NCBI RefSeq assembly: GCF_031143425.1
Contig: NC_090441.1
Coordinates: 224,312,928 to 224,376,927, forward strand
Source of the DNA: Pleurodeles waltl
Taxonomy: Eukaryota > Chordata > Amphibia > Caudata > Salamandridae
Reading direction: 5' to 3'
DNA: 64,000 nt
Shown: positions 36,684 to 47,800 of the stretch, piece after piece
Layout of the letters: every line of letters starts with the position of its first letter
Numbering within the stretch: position 1 is the first letter of the stretch
Program-made: the position numbers and the translations under genes
Notes under the pieces: model-generated
The model's input: only the letters and a program-made list of their open reading frames with translations
The model's database searches: none
What the model was told of the DNA's origin: nothing

Positions 36684-36880
36684 GAAATGTCAGTCGCTCG
36701 GCTGCCCAATCATCTCTACCTTTCGGAAGAGATGAGGCACTGCTAGTTAGCAAGAGCAAAACCCGGATTTGGAGCGACAGGTGTCACCCACTGTGGATCA
36801 GACTCAGTCTCCCACACCGTGGACGATCTTGCAGCTCAAAATCCAGTAGTCTCATTAGAATAATGAGAGCCTACGCGACA

Positions 36881-37850
36881 GAGGTAGCTGTAGCAAAGCA
36901 GCTTACCCTGAACTAGGAGACATGCAAAGCTCCTGCAATACCACAGTTACACAGTACTGATACACAATAAAAGACAATACTAAACATAAAGGTACTTTAA
37001 TTTAGTGACACATGGTCAAAAATATCTTAGAGGCAATACTCCTTCTGGAGGTAAGTAGTACACACAACATATTCACTAGACACCAAAATAACGTAAGTAA
37101 TTAGACATAGGATAGTACAAACACTAGGAAATGCTATATAATACAATAGGAGAAAATGGGTCTAGGGGCCACACAAACCATATACTAAGAAAGTGGAATG
37201 CGAATCACAAATTTCCCCCTAGACAAGTGCAGTGAGTAGAGAATCGCTGGGGGAGTAAGAATACCACAAAGGTGAGTAAAATTCCCCACCCCAGAGCCCA
37301 GGAAAGTAGGAGTAAAGTACTGCAAGTTTCCTTAGGACACACTACAAGTCGTGATCAGAGTTATTGCAAGAACCAAGCAAGACTGCAAACAACAATTGGT
37401 GGATTTCTGGACCTGAAGACCTGTAAAGAGAGGAGACCCAGTCCAGAAATCACAGAAGATTCCAGGAAGGACAGAAGCCCCTGCCAACTTGGAAGAGGGT
37501 GAAAAAGAAGAGTCCCCGGTTGGACGAAGACTGCAGAAATGCACCTTAGGAAGATGTCAGCGGGTTCCTGCATGATGCACTGGATGTCCCATGTCGTGAA
37601 GTTGGATGCAGGCGAGTTTTGAAAATGGAATTCTCCAACAAGCCTTGGTTCCGGCAAAGTTGCCCTTTGCATGAAGTTGGTTCTATCTGTACCCAGGAGG
37701 GACCTGGAGGTCTCAGCTCTGTGTGAGGCGGAAGACATGGCTCTCAGCACTTTAAAGAGCCCTCAGAACACCAGATAGCACCCACGGGAGTCCCAGGACA
37801 CAGGGACAAAAGAGGTGCAAAATGCGGTTGGTGCAGCACTACAATAGAAG
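36881..37850 (-). mobile_element. 3' LTR of element A, continued
   Basis: Resuming at GAGGTAGCTG, the sequence runs colinearly with the reverse complement of a Gmr1-type LTR as far as a point equivalent to about 7100 in the solo LTR at 5365. The AATAAA/TTTATT and terminal regions are recognisable. Beyond about 37850 the LTR stops and gag-like sequence begins, so the 5' half of this LTR is deleted. Confidence 0.75.
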
Positions 37851-38532
37851 GTCCAGTATCAGTCTTCCTCCAGTCTCAGTTTCCTGAGCTCCCTTTCTAT
37901 GGAGTCATCACCTGCAGTGGTGCAATGTGATCCCCTAGACAATGAGTTGATATGGGAATGGGCAGAGGTGGATCTTTCCCTAGCTTTTGTGACCCTAGTG
38001 ACCTGACCTCAGGGTGTGAAGGGGGCCCCACCTGAGTGACTACCCCCGACTACCAGCTGCGCTAGTAGGTCTGCTAGGTGGAAGATCTTTGGAAGAGCCC
38101 TCTACTGAATCTGAAGGATGATTCTCTGATTCTCTGGGGTCAGAATCTCCTTCCACCTCATCCTCCTGGTCACCAGCATGCACCTGGTCATCCTGGAGAA
38201 GGAGAGTCAAAAGGAAATTCTTGTTGGGGCTCTTCCCCACATCTGTTTGTACAAAGCCCCTTCAATTCCTTGAAGGTCATGCCCTCATAGGGAGTACCCA
38301 TGACCTCAGAGCTAGGCCCAGCAGTAGACATGATGTGTGTGTCAGGGTGGTGTAGGGTGAATCTAACATACCTAACCTCTAGTCTCTAGGAAAGGAAAGT
38401 ATTAGACTAGGTCCCTTTACTAAATATATTTGTAAATCTCTAGGTATAGAGTGGTCTTTCCTGTGGAAAGCACCAGGTGACAGAGTGATAAGACAATTGC
38501 AAACACTTAGCCCACCGCTGCACCACCAATGA
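37850..38532 (-). pseudogene. gag: gag 5' remnant and leader of Gmr1-type element A
   Basis: On the minus strand, after a primer-site-like TGGTGGTGCAGCGGTGGG (near 38531-38514), an open stretch (38240-38040) resembles the start of element B Gag. It has DDQ, then a Ser/Glu/Asp-rich run and PPSRPTSAAGS, compared with LPSRTLSNAGS in B. Near 37890-37860 the words IERELRKLRLEE match LERELKTLRVEE of B and C. The gene then breaks into LTR sequence. Everything from mid-gag to the middle of the 3' LTR is missing, consistent with a single deletion. Confidence 0.65.
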
Positions 38533-38756
38533 AGGAGGCTGCCCTGGTTTGTAGTGGATACCTATGGTATTTACACCTTATACCATATCCAGTTAACCCT
38601 TATTAGTGAAATGTAGGCAATGGCTAGAAGTCAGGCTCTTTAGAGGTAGCTGTAGTCGAGCAGCCAAGGATTAGGTAGGAGACATGCAAAGCTCATGCAA
38701 TACCACTGTATTCACACAGTACTCACACACATGAAAGAAAACACTTAGCCCACCAT
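38533..38756 (-). mobile_element. 5' LTR end of element A, truncated
   Basis: The sequence GAAGGAGGCTGCCCTGG... is the reverse complement of the LTR terminus and lies directly beside the primer site, so this is the 5' LTR of A. It is cut after about 224 bases at GAAAACACT, where Harbinger-like sequence begins. Confidence 0.75.
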
Positions 38757-39519
38757 TACAACCCTAGTGGTGAGTGATAAAGTGGCGGTGTACCACCAAA
38801 TTATGACCATGGCGGTGATAACTCCCATAGACAGCCAATGTACCACACCAACCGCCATGGCGGAAACAGCAGTCACCACAGCGGTAGCCATCAACAGCGA
38901 AGCGGGAGACAAAGTACCGCCCACAATATTATGATACAGTAAACTGCCACCTTTTCCGGGGCCGTACCAAAGCCATCAAAAGCCTGGCAGAAACAGAGCT
39001 CAGAAGTGAAAGGACTCACCATTGGAGGCACAAGGAAGAACCACGCCACCATGGAACCCGAACTGCAAGTAATCCCGATGATCTTCTACGTTATACTCCA
39101 CCTTGAACACCAGTGCCGACGAAGATGACAACGGTGAGTATAGCTGCGTAGCACACAAGGGAGGGAGGAAAATGAGAGTGACACACACACAACACACACC
39201 CGACATACACACACCATACGCACAACTAGCTGCACATGTAAACCAATGGCACACAACACACGGCATAATAAAACACAGACCATAATGCTGGAGTAACAAC
39301 AAAGTATTAGCCTAGCAAAATCCACCACACAAATAAAATATATGCAAATGTCTGTAAAGGGCCAATGCCCAGTCCAAAGTCATGAAGCCACACAAGGTCA
39401 CAGGGCACAGTCCAAGGCCCAAACTGTTTCCTGACACAGCTGGAGATAGCACTGCAGGGGCATCATTTTGCAAGTGGAAAGGCACCTCTGGGGGGCACCT
39501 CACCTGAATACGGCAACAT
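38757..39519. other. Harbinger-like non-coding flank
   Basis: The sequence has the ACCGCC/GGCGGT and CAATATTATGA words seen at the start of the Harbinger fragment near 62340-62530. A CCTTGAACAC...GACAACGGTGAGT segment near 39100-39135 resembles an exon end with a donor. I read it as the terminal part of a decayed Harbinger element, but no terminal repeat or target duplication could be fixed. Confidence 0.35.
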
Positions 39520-41825
39520 CCCCACTGGTTCTGGAGGGGGCAACATGCACATTGCTTTGTCCTCGGGAGTGCAAGGCCACAGTCTCTCAGGTGGGTGACT
39601 TGCCCACTGGTTCTGGAGGGGGCAACATGCCCATTGCTTTGTCCTGGGGAAAGCAAGGCCACAGTCTCTGGAGTGGGTGACTTGCCCACTGGTTCTGGAG
39701 GGGGAAACATGCCCATTGCTTTGTCCTGGGGAAAGCAAGGCCACAGTCTCTGGAGTGGGTGATGTGCCCATTGGTTCTGAAGGGGGCAACATGCCAATTT
39801 CTTTGTCCTAGGGAGTGCAAGGCAACAGTCTCTCAAATGGGTGACTTGCCCACTGGTTCTGGAGGGGGCAACATGCCCATTGCTTTGTCCTGGGGAGTGC
39901 AAGGCCACAACCTCTCGAGTGTGACTTGCCCACTAGTTCTGGAGGGGGTAACATGCCCATTGCTTTGTCCTGGTGAGTGCAAGACCACAGTCTCTCGAGT
40001 GGGTGACTTGCCCACTGGTTCTGGAGGGGGAAACATGCCCGTTGCTTTGTCCTGGGGAATGCAAGGCCACAGTCTCTGGAGTGGGTGATGTGCCCATTGG
40101 TTCTGAAGGGGGCAACATGCCCATTGCTTTGTCCTGGGGAGTGCAAGGCAACAGTCTCTCAAATAGGTGACTTGCCCACTGGTTCTGGAGGGGGCAACAT
40201 GTCCATTGCTTTGTCCTGGGGAGTGCAAGGCCACAACCTCTCGAGTGTGACTTGCCCACTAGTTCTGGAGGGGGTAACATGCCAGTTGCTTTGTCCTGGT
40301 GAGTGCAAGGCCACAGTCTCTCGAGTGGGTGACTTGCCCACTGGTTCTGGAGAGGGAAACATGCCCATTGCTTTGTCCTGGGGAATGCAAGGCCACAGTC
40401 TCTGGAGTGGGTGATGTGCCCATTGATTCTGAAGGGGGCAACATGCCCATTGCTTTGTACTGGGGAGTGCAAGGCAACAGTCTCCCAAGTGGGTGACTTG
40501 CCTACTGGTTCCGGATGGGGCAACATGGCCATTGCTTTGTCCTGGGGAGCGCAAGGCCACAGTCTCTGGAGTGGGTGACATCCCCATTGGTTCTGGAGGG
40601 GGTGACATGCCTATTGCTTTGTCCTTGGGAGTGCAAGGCCACAGTCTCTGAAGTGGGTGACTTGCCCACTGGTTCTGGAGGGGGCAACATGCCCATTGCT
40701 TTGTCCTGGGGAGTGCAAGGCAACAGTCTCTCAAGTGGGTGACTTGCCCACTGGTTCTGGATCGGGCTACATGGCCACTGCTTTGTCCTGGGGAGTGCAA
40801 GGCTACAGTCTCTCAAGTGGGTGATGTCCCCACTGGTTCTGGAGGGGGGCGACATGCCCATTGCTTAGACCTGGGGAGTGCAAGGACACAGTCTCTCAAT
40901 TGCGTGACTTGCCCACTGGTTCCGGATGGGGCAACATGGTGATTGCTTTGTCCTCCGGAGTGCAAGGCCACAGTCTCTGAAGTGGGTGACGTGCATGCCC
41001 ACTGGTCCTGGAGGTGGCAACATAGCCATTGCTTTGTCCTGGGGAGTGCAAGGCTACAGTCTCTCAAGTGGGTGACTTGCCCACTCGCTCTGGATGGGGC
41101 AACATGCACATTGCTTTGTCCTGGGGAGTTCAAGGCCACAGTCTCTCAAGTGGGTGATTTGCCCACTGGTTCCGGATGGGGCAACATGCCCATTGCTTTG
41201 TCCTGGTGAGTACAAAGCCACAGTCTCTCAAGTGGGTAACTTCCCAACTGGTTCTGGAGGTGGCAACATGCCCGTTGCTTTGCACTGGGGAGTGCAAGGC
41301 CACAGTCTCTGGAGTGGGTGACTTGTCCACCTGTTCTGGAGGGGGCAACATGCCCACTGCTTTGTCCTGGGGAGTGCAAGGCCACAGTCTCTCAAGTGGG
41401 TGACTTGCCCACTGGTTCCGGATGGGGCAACATGCCCATTGCTTTGTCCTGAGGAGTGCAAGGCCACAGTCTCTGAAGTGGGTGACATGCCCACTGGTTC
41501 TGGAGGGGCAACATGCCCATTGCTTTGTCCTGGGGAGTGCAAGGCCACAGTCTCTCAAGTGTGTGACTTGCCCACTGGTTCTGTAGGGGGCAACATGCCC
41601 ATTGCTTTGTCCTGGGGAATGCAAGGCCACAGTCTCTCAAGTGGGTGATGTGCCCACTCATTCTGGAGGGGCAACATGGCCATTGCTTTGTCCTAGGGAG
41701 TGCAAGGCCACAGTCTCTCAAGTGGGTGACATGCCCACTGGTTCAGGAGGGGGCAACATGCACATTCCTTTGTCCTGGGGAGTGCAAGGTCTCAGTTTCT
41801 GAAGTAGGTGACTTGCCCACTTGTG
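39520..41825. repeat. 82-bp minisatellite, about 28 units
   Basis: The unit runs CCCACTGGTTCTGGAGGGGG through AACATGCCCATTGCTTTG and TCCTGGGGAGTGCAAGGCC to ACAGTCTCTCAAGTGGGTGA. Spacing is 82 bases with small variations. Between about 39759 and 40500 groups of four units recur with a 326-bp period (one unit shortened to about 80 bases by the GAGTGTGACTTG variant), a higher-order repeat. The unit lacks stops in several frames on both strands, which creates many long overlapping open frames that are not genes. One further unit stands apart at about 42180-42280 inside a Harbinger-derived coding remnant, the likely source of the array. Confidence 0.92.
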
Positions 41826-42170
41826 GAGAAGTGTGGCACAATGGCTAGAGCGGCAGACCCTGATGCAAAAATCTGGCCCGGGACCAGGGTTCAATTTCAG
41901 CCTCTGCGGGTCTTGGGCTCAATTCGCTTAGACTAGATAGTTCTCAGCTCGGTGCCTAATCTAATTAATGGGTCCCACTCTGTAACTCTGGGCAATAGCT
42001 TGCTTAATCTCCACAACGGCCCTGACAGTGCTTGGATGCATGGCTTCACCCTGAGGGTTGCCCAGGAGTGGGTGCCTCACGGGGAAAAGCCAGGAGGGGT
42101 TCCACAGTGGTATCCGTACAGAGCCTTGAGACCCTAACGGGTGAGTAGTGCGCTATACAAGTGCAAAGTT
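41826..42170 (+). mobile_element. tRNA-headed SINE with L2-type tail
   Basis: The head has an A box-like TGGCACAATGGCTAGAGCGG near 41834 and a B box-like GGTTCAATTTC near 41888, with tRNA-like spacing. The 3' end, CCTTGAGACCC...GGTGAGTAGTGCGCTATACAAGTGC, is the kind of tail shared with L2/CR1-clade LINEs. It sits between two minisatellite units, so it inserted after the array existed. No clear target duplication was seen. Confidence 0.7.
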
Positions 42171-42970
42171 TACAGTCTTATTGGTTCTGGAGGGGTCAAC
42201 ATTCCCATTGCTTTGTCCTGGGGAGTGCAAGGCCACAGTCTCCCAAATTGGTGACTTGCCCACTGGTTCTGGAGTGGGCAGCCCACACATCTGCTCCTGG
42301 AGGGTGGCCAACATGGCATCCACTGGCAGCTGCACTGTGGTGGTGGTTGGCCGAACCACCTGGGCAGCCCCTGCACTGTCTGATGGCTGCATTGTGGTGG
42401 AGGTTTGCGGAGCCTTCTGGGCAGCCCTGCACTGTCTGATGGCTGCATTGTGGTGGCGTTTGGAGGAGCCTCCTGGGCAGACCCTGCACTCCCTGATGGC
42501 TGCACTTCCACAGCTGGCTGTGGGGGCCCCGTGACAGCTGGTGGTGTTGGCGGTGTTAGCCTGACAGCTTCCACAGGCATAGAGTGCCTTGTCTCTTCCT
42601 GTCCATGGGTCGTGGATCCCTTACCCTTCCTGGCAGGGGTGGATGGGTTTTTCCCCTCTCTGCTAGGTGGTGCAGGCTCCTTCCCCTTCTTCACAGCTGG
42701 TGCAGGCCCCTTCCACTTCTTCACAGCTGGTGCAGGCCCCATTACACTCTTCCCTGGTAGTGCAGGACTCTTCACACTCTTCCCTGGTGTTGTAGGACTC
42801 TTCCCTGGTGGTGTAGGCCCCCTACCCTTCTTCCCTGGTGGTGCTGGCTCCTTCCCCCCTTTCTGTGTTCTAGGTCTGGTATCCTTACAACCATGAGTAG
42901 GTGGTGCCACCACTGTCCCCATGGACTGTTTGGCTGAGGTGCTGGTCTGTGTCCTTGGTACCCTGCCCAT
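42171..42970 (-). pseudogene. Pro/Lys-rich exon remnant, Harbinger-derived
   Basis: A minus-strand open frame from 42970 to 42170 encodes a Pro/Gly/Lys-rich repeat region with a roughly ten-residue period (forms such as GPAPAVKKWK, EPAPPGKKGR). Ala/Ser-rich repeats follow, and it ends in one 82-bp minisatellite unit. I take it for the low-complexity C-terminal part of a Harbinger second-ORF protein, because of its neighbours on the same strand. It could equally be an unrelated low-complexity remnant. Confidence 0.4.
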
Positions 42971-43596
42971 ACGTGGAGGACGGGGGTAAGGGTAGGGAAG
43001 AGGTCAATTTAGGAAAGGAAAAGCTTTTTAGGGACGTTGAGGCAGAATGAGGGAGTAGTAATGGGAGTGGACGATGAGGGAGTGGTTGTTGGAGGTGTCT
43101 GTCTGCTGGACTTGGGTGCAGGTGAATGGGCAGAGTGCTGATGTGAGGTGGGTGACTGTAGGGTGTGTGAGTACTTGCGTTTGTGGCCTTTAGGAGGGAG
43201 GGGAACAGAGAGGGTGTGAGATGACAGAGGAAACGCATGCATGGCTGGTATGGAGGTGTCTGCCAGTGAGGTGTGTGTTCTGCTTAGTGTGGTGATGCTG
43301 GTGATGGATGTTGATGTAGTGCATGCAGGTGTGACGTGACTGGGAGGGAGGTGGAGGAGGAGGAGACAGTGGAGGCAGTGGATGTTGTCATGTCTGCATC
43401 TGGATGGTGTTTGTGTGAGTGCTTGTGGGATGAAGTGTGGTGTTTTGTGTTTGCCTGTGCCACTTTTGTGTGTTGCCTTGTGTGCATGCTCATCTGTATG
43501 TGTGCTTGGGATGCGTTGGGGTTGAGGGAATTGGGCGTGGGAAGTGGTATTTGGAGTGGGGACGGTAGAAACAGGGACAATGTCTGCCATCACAGC
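42971..43596. other. low-complexity spacer on the Harbinger-derived strand
   Basis: This is GT/AC-biased sequence with open frames on the minus strand rich in Thr, His, Ser and Pro (such as 43593-43009). No domain is recognisable. It is probably part of the decayed Harbinger region between flanking coding remnants. Confidence 0.4.
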
Positions 43597-44108
43597 CTAA
43601 ATCGATCTCTGTTGGGCCGCCAATCCACAGTGTATGCCCTCCAGGAATGCATTGCATTGCTGTATCTGGGATGCTAGCCCCTGGATAGCATTCACAATGG
43701 TTGACTGCCCAACAGAGATGGATCTCAGGCGGTCAATAGCCTCCTCACTTAGGGCAGCAGGGCTCACTGGGGCAAGGCCTGAGGTGCCTGGGGCGAAGAA
43801 GATGCCCACCCTCCTGGGTGAGCGGACACAGGAAACTTGCTGAGGGGCTACTGGGAGGGGGGTGCTGGTACGGCAGTCGCATCTGTACCTGCAGCTGGGG
43901 TGGCCACAGAGGTGTACGCCACCACCAGGGAGCTCCCGTCGGAGGAGGTATCAGAGCCTGTGTTGTCCCCTCCAGTCTCCGTTGTGGTGCTCCTGTTGCC
44001 TTCTGTCCCTCTGATTCCCTCGGCGTTGGTGGACTCTGCCTCCAGGGTCATGTGGGATCTAGCTCCCTCTCTTGCAGGTGCCCCTGTTCCTCCGCCAGAT
44101 GGTGCTAA
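43597..44108 (-). pseudogene. Harbinger Myb-like protein, middle and C-terminal remnant
   Basis: On the minus strand an acceptor-like CATTAG near 44105 leads into a Gly/Thr/Ser-rich frame (44100-43848). After a frame break comes a helical segment (43809-43597) with LSEEAIDRLRSISVGQ, then IQGLASQIQQCNAFLEGI. Ser/Thr-rich linkers followed by a helix-rich C-terminus are the layout of Harbinger Myb-like proteins, as in 32883-36363. The frame breaks and internal stops show decay. Confidence 0.5.
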
Positions 44109-44512
44109 TGCACACAAGGACAGGATGACAAAACAAGAAAGGGGGGAAGAGAGACAAAGGATACACTGGGTCAATGACTGCACCAACACCACCATTGGTG
44201 TACACAGCACCCTCACAAACAGGGAACATGCCTACCCAATATGCATTGCACTACCAGTGATATGGCTAGCCACCAAGGCATGATGAGGAGCACACACCAC
44301 CAACTGCAGCACACCTGGGACCCACAATGCCCTGCCTGGAAGTGACTACAAACAAGCTAGGTTACCTGTATTTGCCATGCAACTATTAACCTTCAGAAGA
44401 CCTACGCTACAATGTCTAGCCTGGCCTTAGAGGCACCCACTAACACACAACCACCACCCAGATACGACCTCACCAGCTAAATTTGTAATGATACCCACTG
44501 TACTCACCCCCT
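44109..44512. other. intron-like spacer in the Harbinger remnant
   Basis: Between the CATTAG acceptor-like site and the GGTGAGT donor-like site (minus strand) lie about 400 bases with no coding signal. Confidence 0.35.
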
Positions 44513-44856
44513 TGTGGCTGCTGTGATTCCCTCAAGCGCCCATCCAGCTCAGGTTACGCCACTGCCAGTATGTGGGCAATCAGGGTGGTCAGGGTCCGAC
44601 AGGCACCCCTTCCTCGTTGGGAGGCCATCCCCAGCTGGGCTTCTGTGGTCTTCAGTGCTCAGCATCTCAGGTCCTCCAACCGTTCCCGACAGTGGGTGCT
44701 CTGCCTGCCATAGACCCCCAGGGTCCGCACCTCCTTGGCGATGGCACATCACATTCCCTTCTTTTGATGGGCGATGACCTGCATAGGCATTAAAGACAGG
44801 AGAACACCATTAAACTAACAGTCCAGGCTGTCACACATGGCCCACCACACCCGTTT
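44513..44856 (-). pseudogene. Harbinger Myb-like exon remnant
   Basis: On the minus strand, words such as AEAQLGMASQRG, ACRTLTTLIARILAV and PELDGRLRESQQPQG can be read across frame breaks. They are followed by a GTGAGT donor at about 44508. This looks like an exon downstream of the Myb-like domain in a Harbinger accessory protein. The exon's start is lost at the junction with element B near 44857. Confidence 0.45.
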
Positions 44857-47800
44857 CCATCTGCCAAACAGGTATGGCCTCAACTTTTTCAGTGGCCAGA
44901 CACAGCAAAGGCCTCCCTCTCTATGGCAGACCAACACTTTTCTCTATGGGTCAACCTTCTGCTGATAAAAGCAACTGGTTGATCCTGGCCCTCAGAATTC
45001 AGTTGTGATAAGACTGCCCCTACCCCTAATTCAGATGCATCAGTTTGAACAATGAATTTCTTGGAGTAACATGGGCTTTTTAGGACAGGTGCAGAGCACA
45101 TGGCCTGTTTGAGCTCCTCAAAAGCTTTCTGACAGCTAGCTGTCCATAACACCTTCTTAGGCATTTTCTTACTTGTGAGATCATTAAGTGGGGCTGCTAT
45201 GGAGCCATAGTTTTTAATGAATCTCCTGTAATACCCTGTGAGGCCTAAAAAGGCTCTCACCTGGGTCTGAGTTGTAGGGAGAACCCAATCCATGATTGTC
45301 TGTATTTCCCCCTGCAGTGGTGCAATCTGTTCTCCACCTACCAGTTGTCTCAGATAAACCACCTTACCCTGCCCTATCTGGCACTTTGAGGCCTTGATAG
45401 TGAGGCCTGCGTTTTGCCGAGCCTCCAAAACTTTCCAAAGGTGGACCAGGTGCTCATCCCAGGTTGAGCTAAAGACAGCAATATCATCTAGATATGCTGC
45501 ACTGAAAGCTTCCAACCCTTACAGGACTGTGTTCACCAACCTCTGAAAAGCAGCAGGTGCATTTTTCAAACCAAAGGGCATTACTGTGAATTGGTAGTGC
45601 CCTCCTTAGTAGAAAATGCAGTCTTTGGTTTAGCATCTTCTGCCCATTTCATCTGCCAATACCCTGCAGTCAAATCAAAAGTGCTAAGATACTTGGCAGA
45701 TGCCAGTGTGTCAATGAGCTCATCTGCCCTGGGTATAGGGTGAGCATCAGTTGTTGTTACCTGATTGAGACCTCTGTAGTCTACACAAAACCTCATCTTC
45801 CTTTTTCCATCTTTTGAGTGAGGCTTTGGTACAAGCACCACTGGGCTAGCCCATGGGCTGTCAGAAGGCTCAATCACTCCCAGATCCAACATTTTCTGCA
45901 TCTCTTGTTTAATGCAGTCTCTGACATGGTCAGGCTGCCTATAAATTTTACTTTTGACAGGCAGGCTGTCTCCAGTATCAATTGTGTGTTCACACCTGGA
46001 TGTTGTACCTGGTACACTTGAAAAGAGGTCAGAAAATTGTCCAAGGAGATTGATGCAGTTGTCTTTCTGTTCTGCAGTCAGACAATCTGCCAAAACTACT
46101 ACATCCACTAAGGCATCTGCTTCAGTGGTGGAAAGGAGATAAGGGAGAGGGTCACTCTCTTCTTCCTGTCCCTCATCTGTTGCCATGAGCAGGATGAGAT
46201 CAGCCCTCTCATAGTAGGGTTTCAGGCGGTTGACATGAATCACCCTAAGGGGACTCCTGGCAGTGCCCAGGTCTACCTAATAGATAACCTCACCCTTTTT
46301 CTCAACAATTAGATGGGGTCCACTCCATTTGTCCTGGAGTGTTCTTGGGGCCACAGGCTCCAATGCCCACACCTTCTGTCCGGGTTGGTGCTGGATCAGA
46401 ACAGCCTTTTGGTCATGCCATTGCTTTTGCAGCTCCTGGCTGGCCTGAAGATTTTTGCTGGCCTTTTTCATGTACTCGCCCATTCTGGATCTTAGGCCAA
46501 GTACATAACCCACTATGTCCTGTTTAGGAGCTTTTAAAGGTTGTTCCCAAAGCTCCTTCATAAGAGTGAGTGGACCTCTTACAGGGTGCCCAAAGAGGAG
46601 TTCAAAGGGGCTGAAGCCCACTCCTTTTTGGGGTACCTCCCTGTAAGCAAAAAGGAGACAAGGTAACAGGACATCCCATCTCCTCCTGAGTTTTTCAGGG
46701 AGTCCCATTAGCATACCTTTGAGAGTTTTATTAAACCTCTCTACCAGTCTATTAGTCTGTGGATGGTAAGGAGTGGTGAACTTGTAGGTTACACCACACT
46801 CCTTCCACATTGCTTTCAAGAATGCAGGCATGAAGTAGCCACCTCTGTCTGATACTACCTCTTTAGGGAAACCCACCATGGAAAAGATTCCCAGGAGGGC
46901 CTTTACCACTGCAGGGGCTATAGTGGTCCTTATAGGAATTGCTTCAGGATATCTTGTGGCATGGTCCACAACCACCAAGATAAACCTATTGCCTGAAGAG
47001 GTAGGACGGTCAAGGGGGGCAACTATGTCAACACCTACCCTTTCAAAGGGCACCCCAACCACTGGTGGTGGAATTAGAGGGGCCTTTGGAGTGCCACCAG
47101 TCTTGCCATTGGCTTGTCAGGTCACAGAAGACTTGTAAAAATCTTTGGTGTCCTCTGACATCCTAGGCCAGTGAAACAAGGGGACAAGTCTTTCCCAAGT
47201 TTTGATCTGGCCCAAATGCCCAGCCAAAGGAATGTCACGTGCAAGAGTTAGGAAAAACTCTTTGTACTGCAGGGGAATCACCAGTCTCCTGGCTGCTCCA
47301 GGTTTTGGGTCCCTTGCCTCTGTATAGAAGAGGTTATGCTCCCAGTAAACTCTATGGTTGTCACTGACGTCCCCATTTTGCTGTTTGACAGCTTGCTGTC
47401 TGAGACCCTCTAATGTGGGACAGGTTTGCTGTTCCACACTCAGCTCTTCCCTGGCAGGCCCCCCTCCACCCAAAAGCTCAGCAGTGTCTGCTGCCAGCTC
47501 AACTGGTGAAGCTTCTGCACAGTGAGGAAATTCCTCTTCCTCAGAAGGGGAATCATCTGTAGAGGGAGGGATAGTGGGTAGGGATTTACCCTTGCTACCC
47601 CTAGCTTTAGGGGGCACTTAGGGGGACCATTGTTCCAGGATCCAAGTTACCCTGTCCTTTTTTTTTTTGGCCTGAGCCCTGGTTAAAGCAAAAATATGCC
47701 CAGTAATGCCCAGCATTGCTGCATGAGCCTCCAACTCCACTTCTGCCCAAAATCATGTCTCTAAATCATTCCCAAGTAGACAGTCTGCAGGAAAATCTGA

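Larger units (their letters stand above)
8509..36880 (+). mobile_element. foamy-virus-like endogenous provirus, nested and interrupted
   Basis: The provirus has two related LTRs (8509-12424 and 21835-36880, both interrupted), a Lys-type primer site, gag, pol, env and a purine tract in the expected order. GAGGT flanks it on both sides (8504-8508 and 36881-36885). Removing three later insertions leaves roughly 10.7 kb. Foamy-like features are a primer site beginning TGGCGCC, a pol with no dUTPase region seen, a Gag without a CCHC knuckle, a long env leader with its own membrane segment, and an ORF after env. All three main genes carry frameshifts or stops. Endogenous foamy-like viruses have been described from salamander genomes. 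The placement is by domain character, not by a tree. Confidence 0.8.
21835..36880 (+). repeat. 3' LTR of the foamy-like provirus (split by Harbinger)
   Basis: The left part, 21835-22623, starts TGTGTAGCCATTTAGC. The right part, 36684-36880, ends CTACGCGACA. A 14,060-bp transposon separates them, with GAA duplicated on both sides. The 5' LTR near 12215-12240 shows the uninterrupted arrangement of the same site. Confidence 0.88.

Noticed and set aside
39520..41825. Regular repeats suggesting a CRISPR-like array
   Set aside because: The units are contiguous, with no unique spacers, in a vertebrate-type genome.
39468..41848. Many long open frames on both strands with repeats such as ALHSPGQSNGHVAP
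   Set aside because: The 82-bp minisatellite unit lacks stops in several frames. The frames shift with every unit and overlap each other, so they are not genes.
44513..44777. Plus-strand open frames near 44514-44793
   Set aside because: They are antisense to the Harbinger exon remnant and show no recognisable domain.
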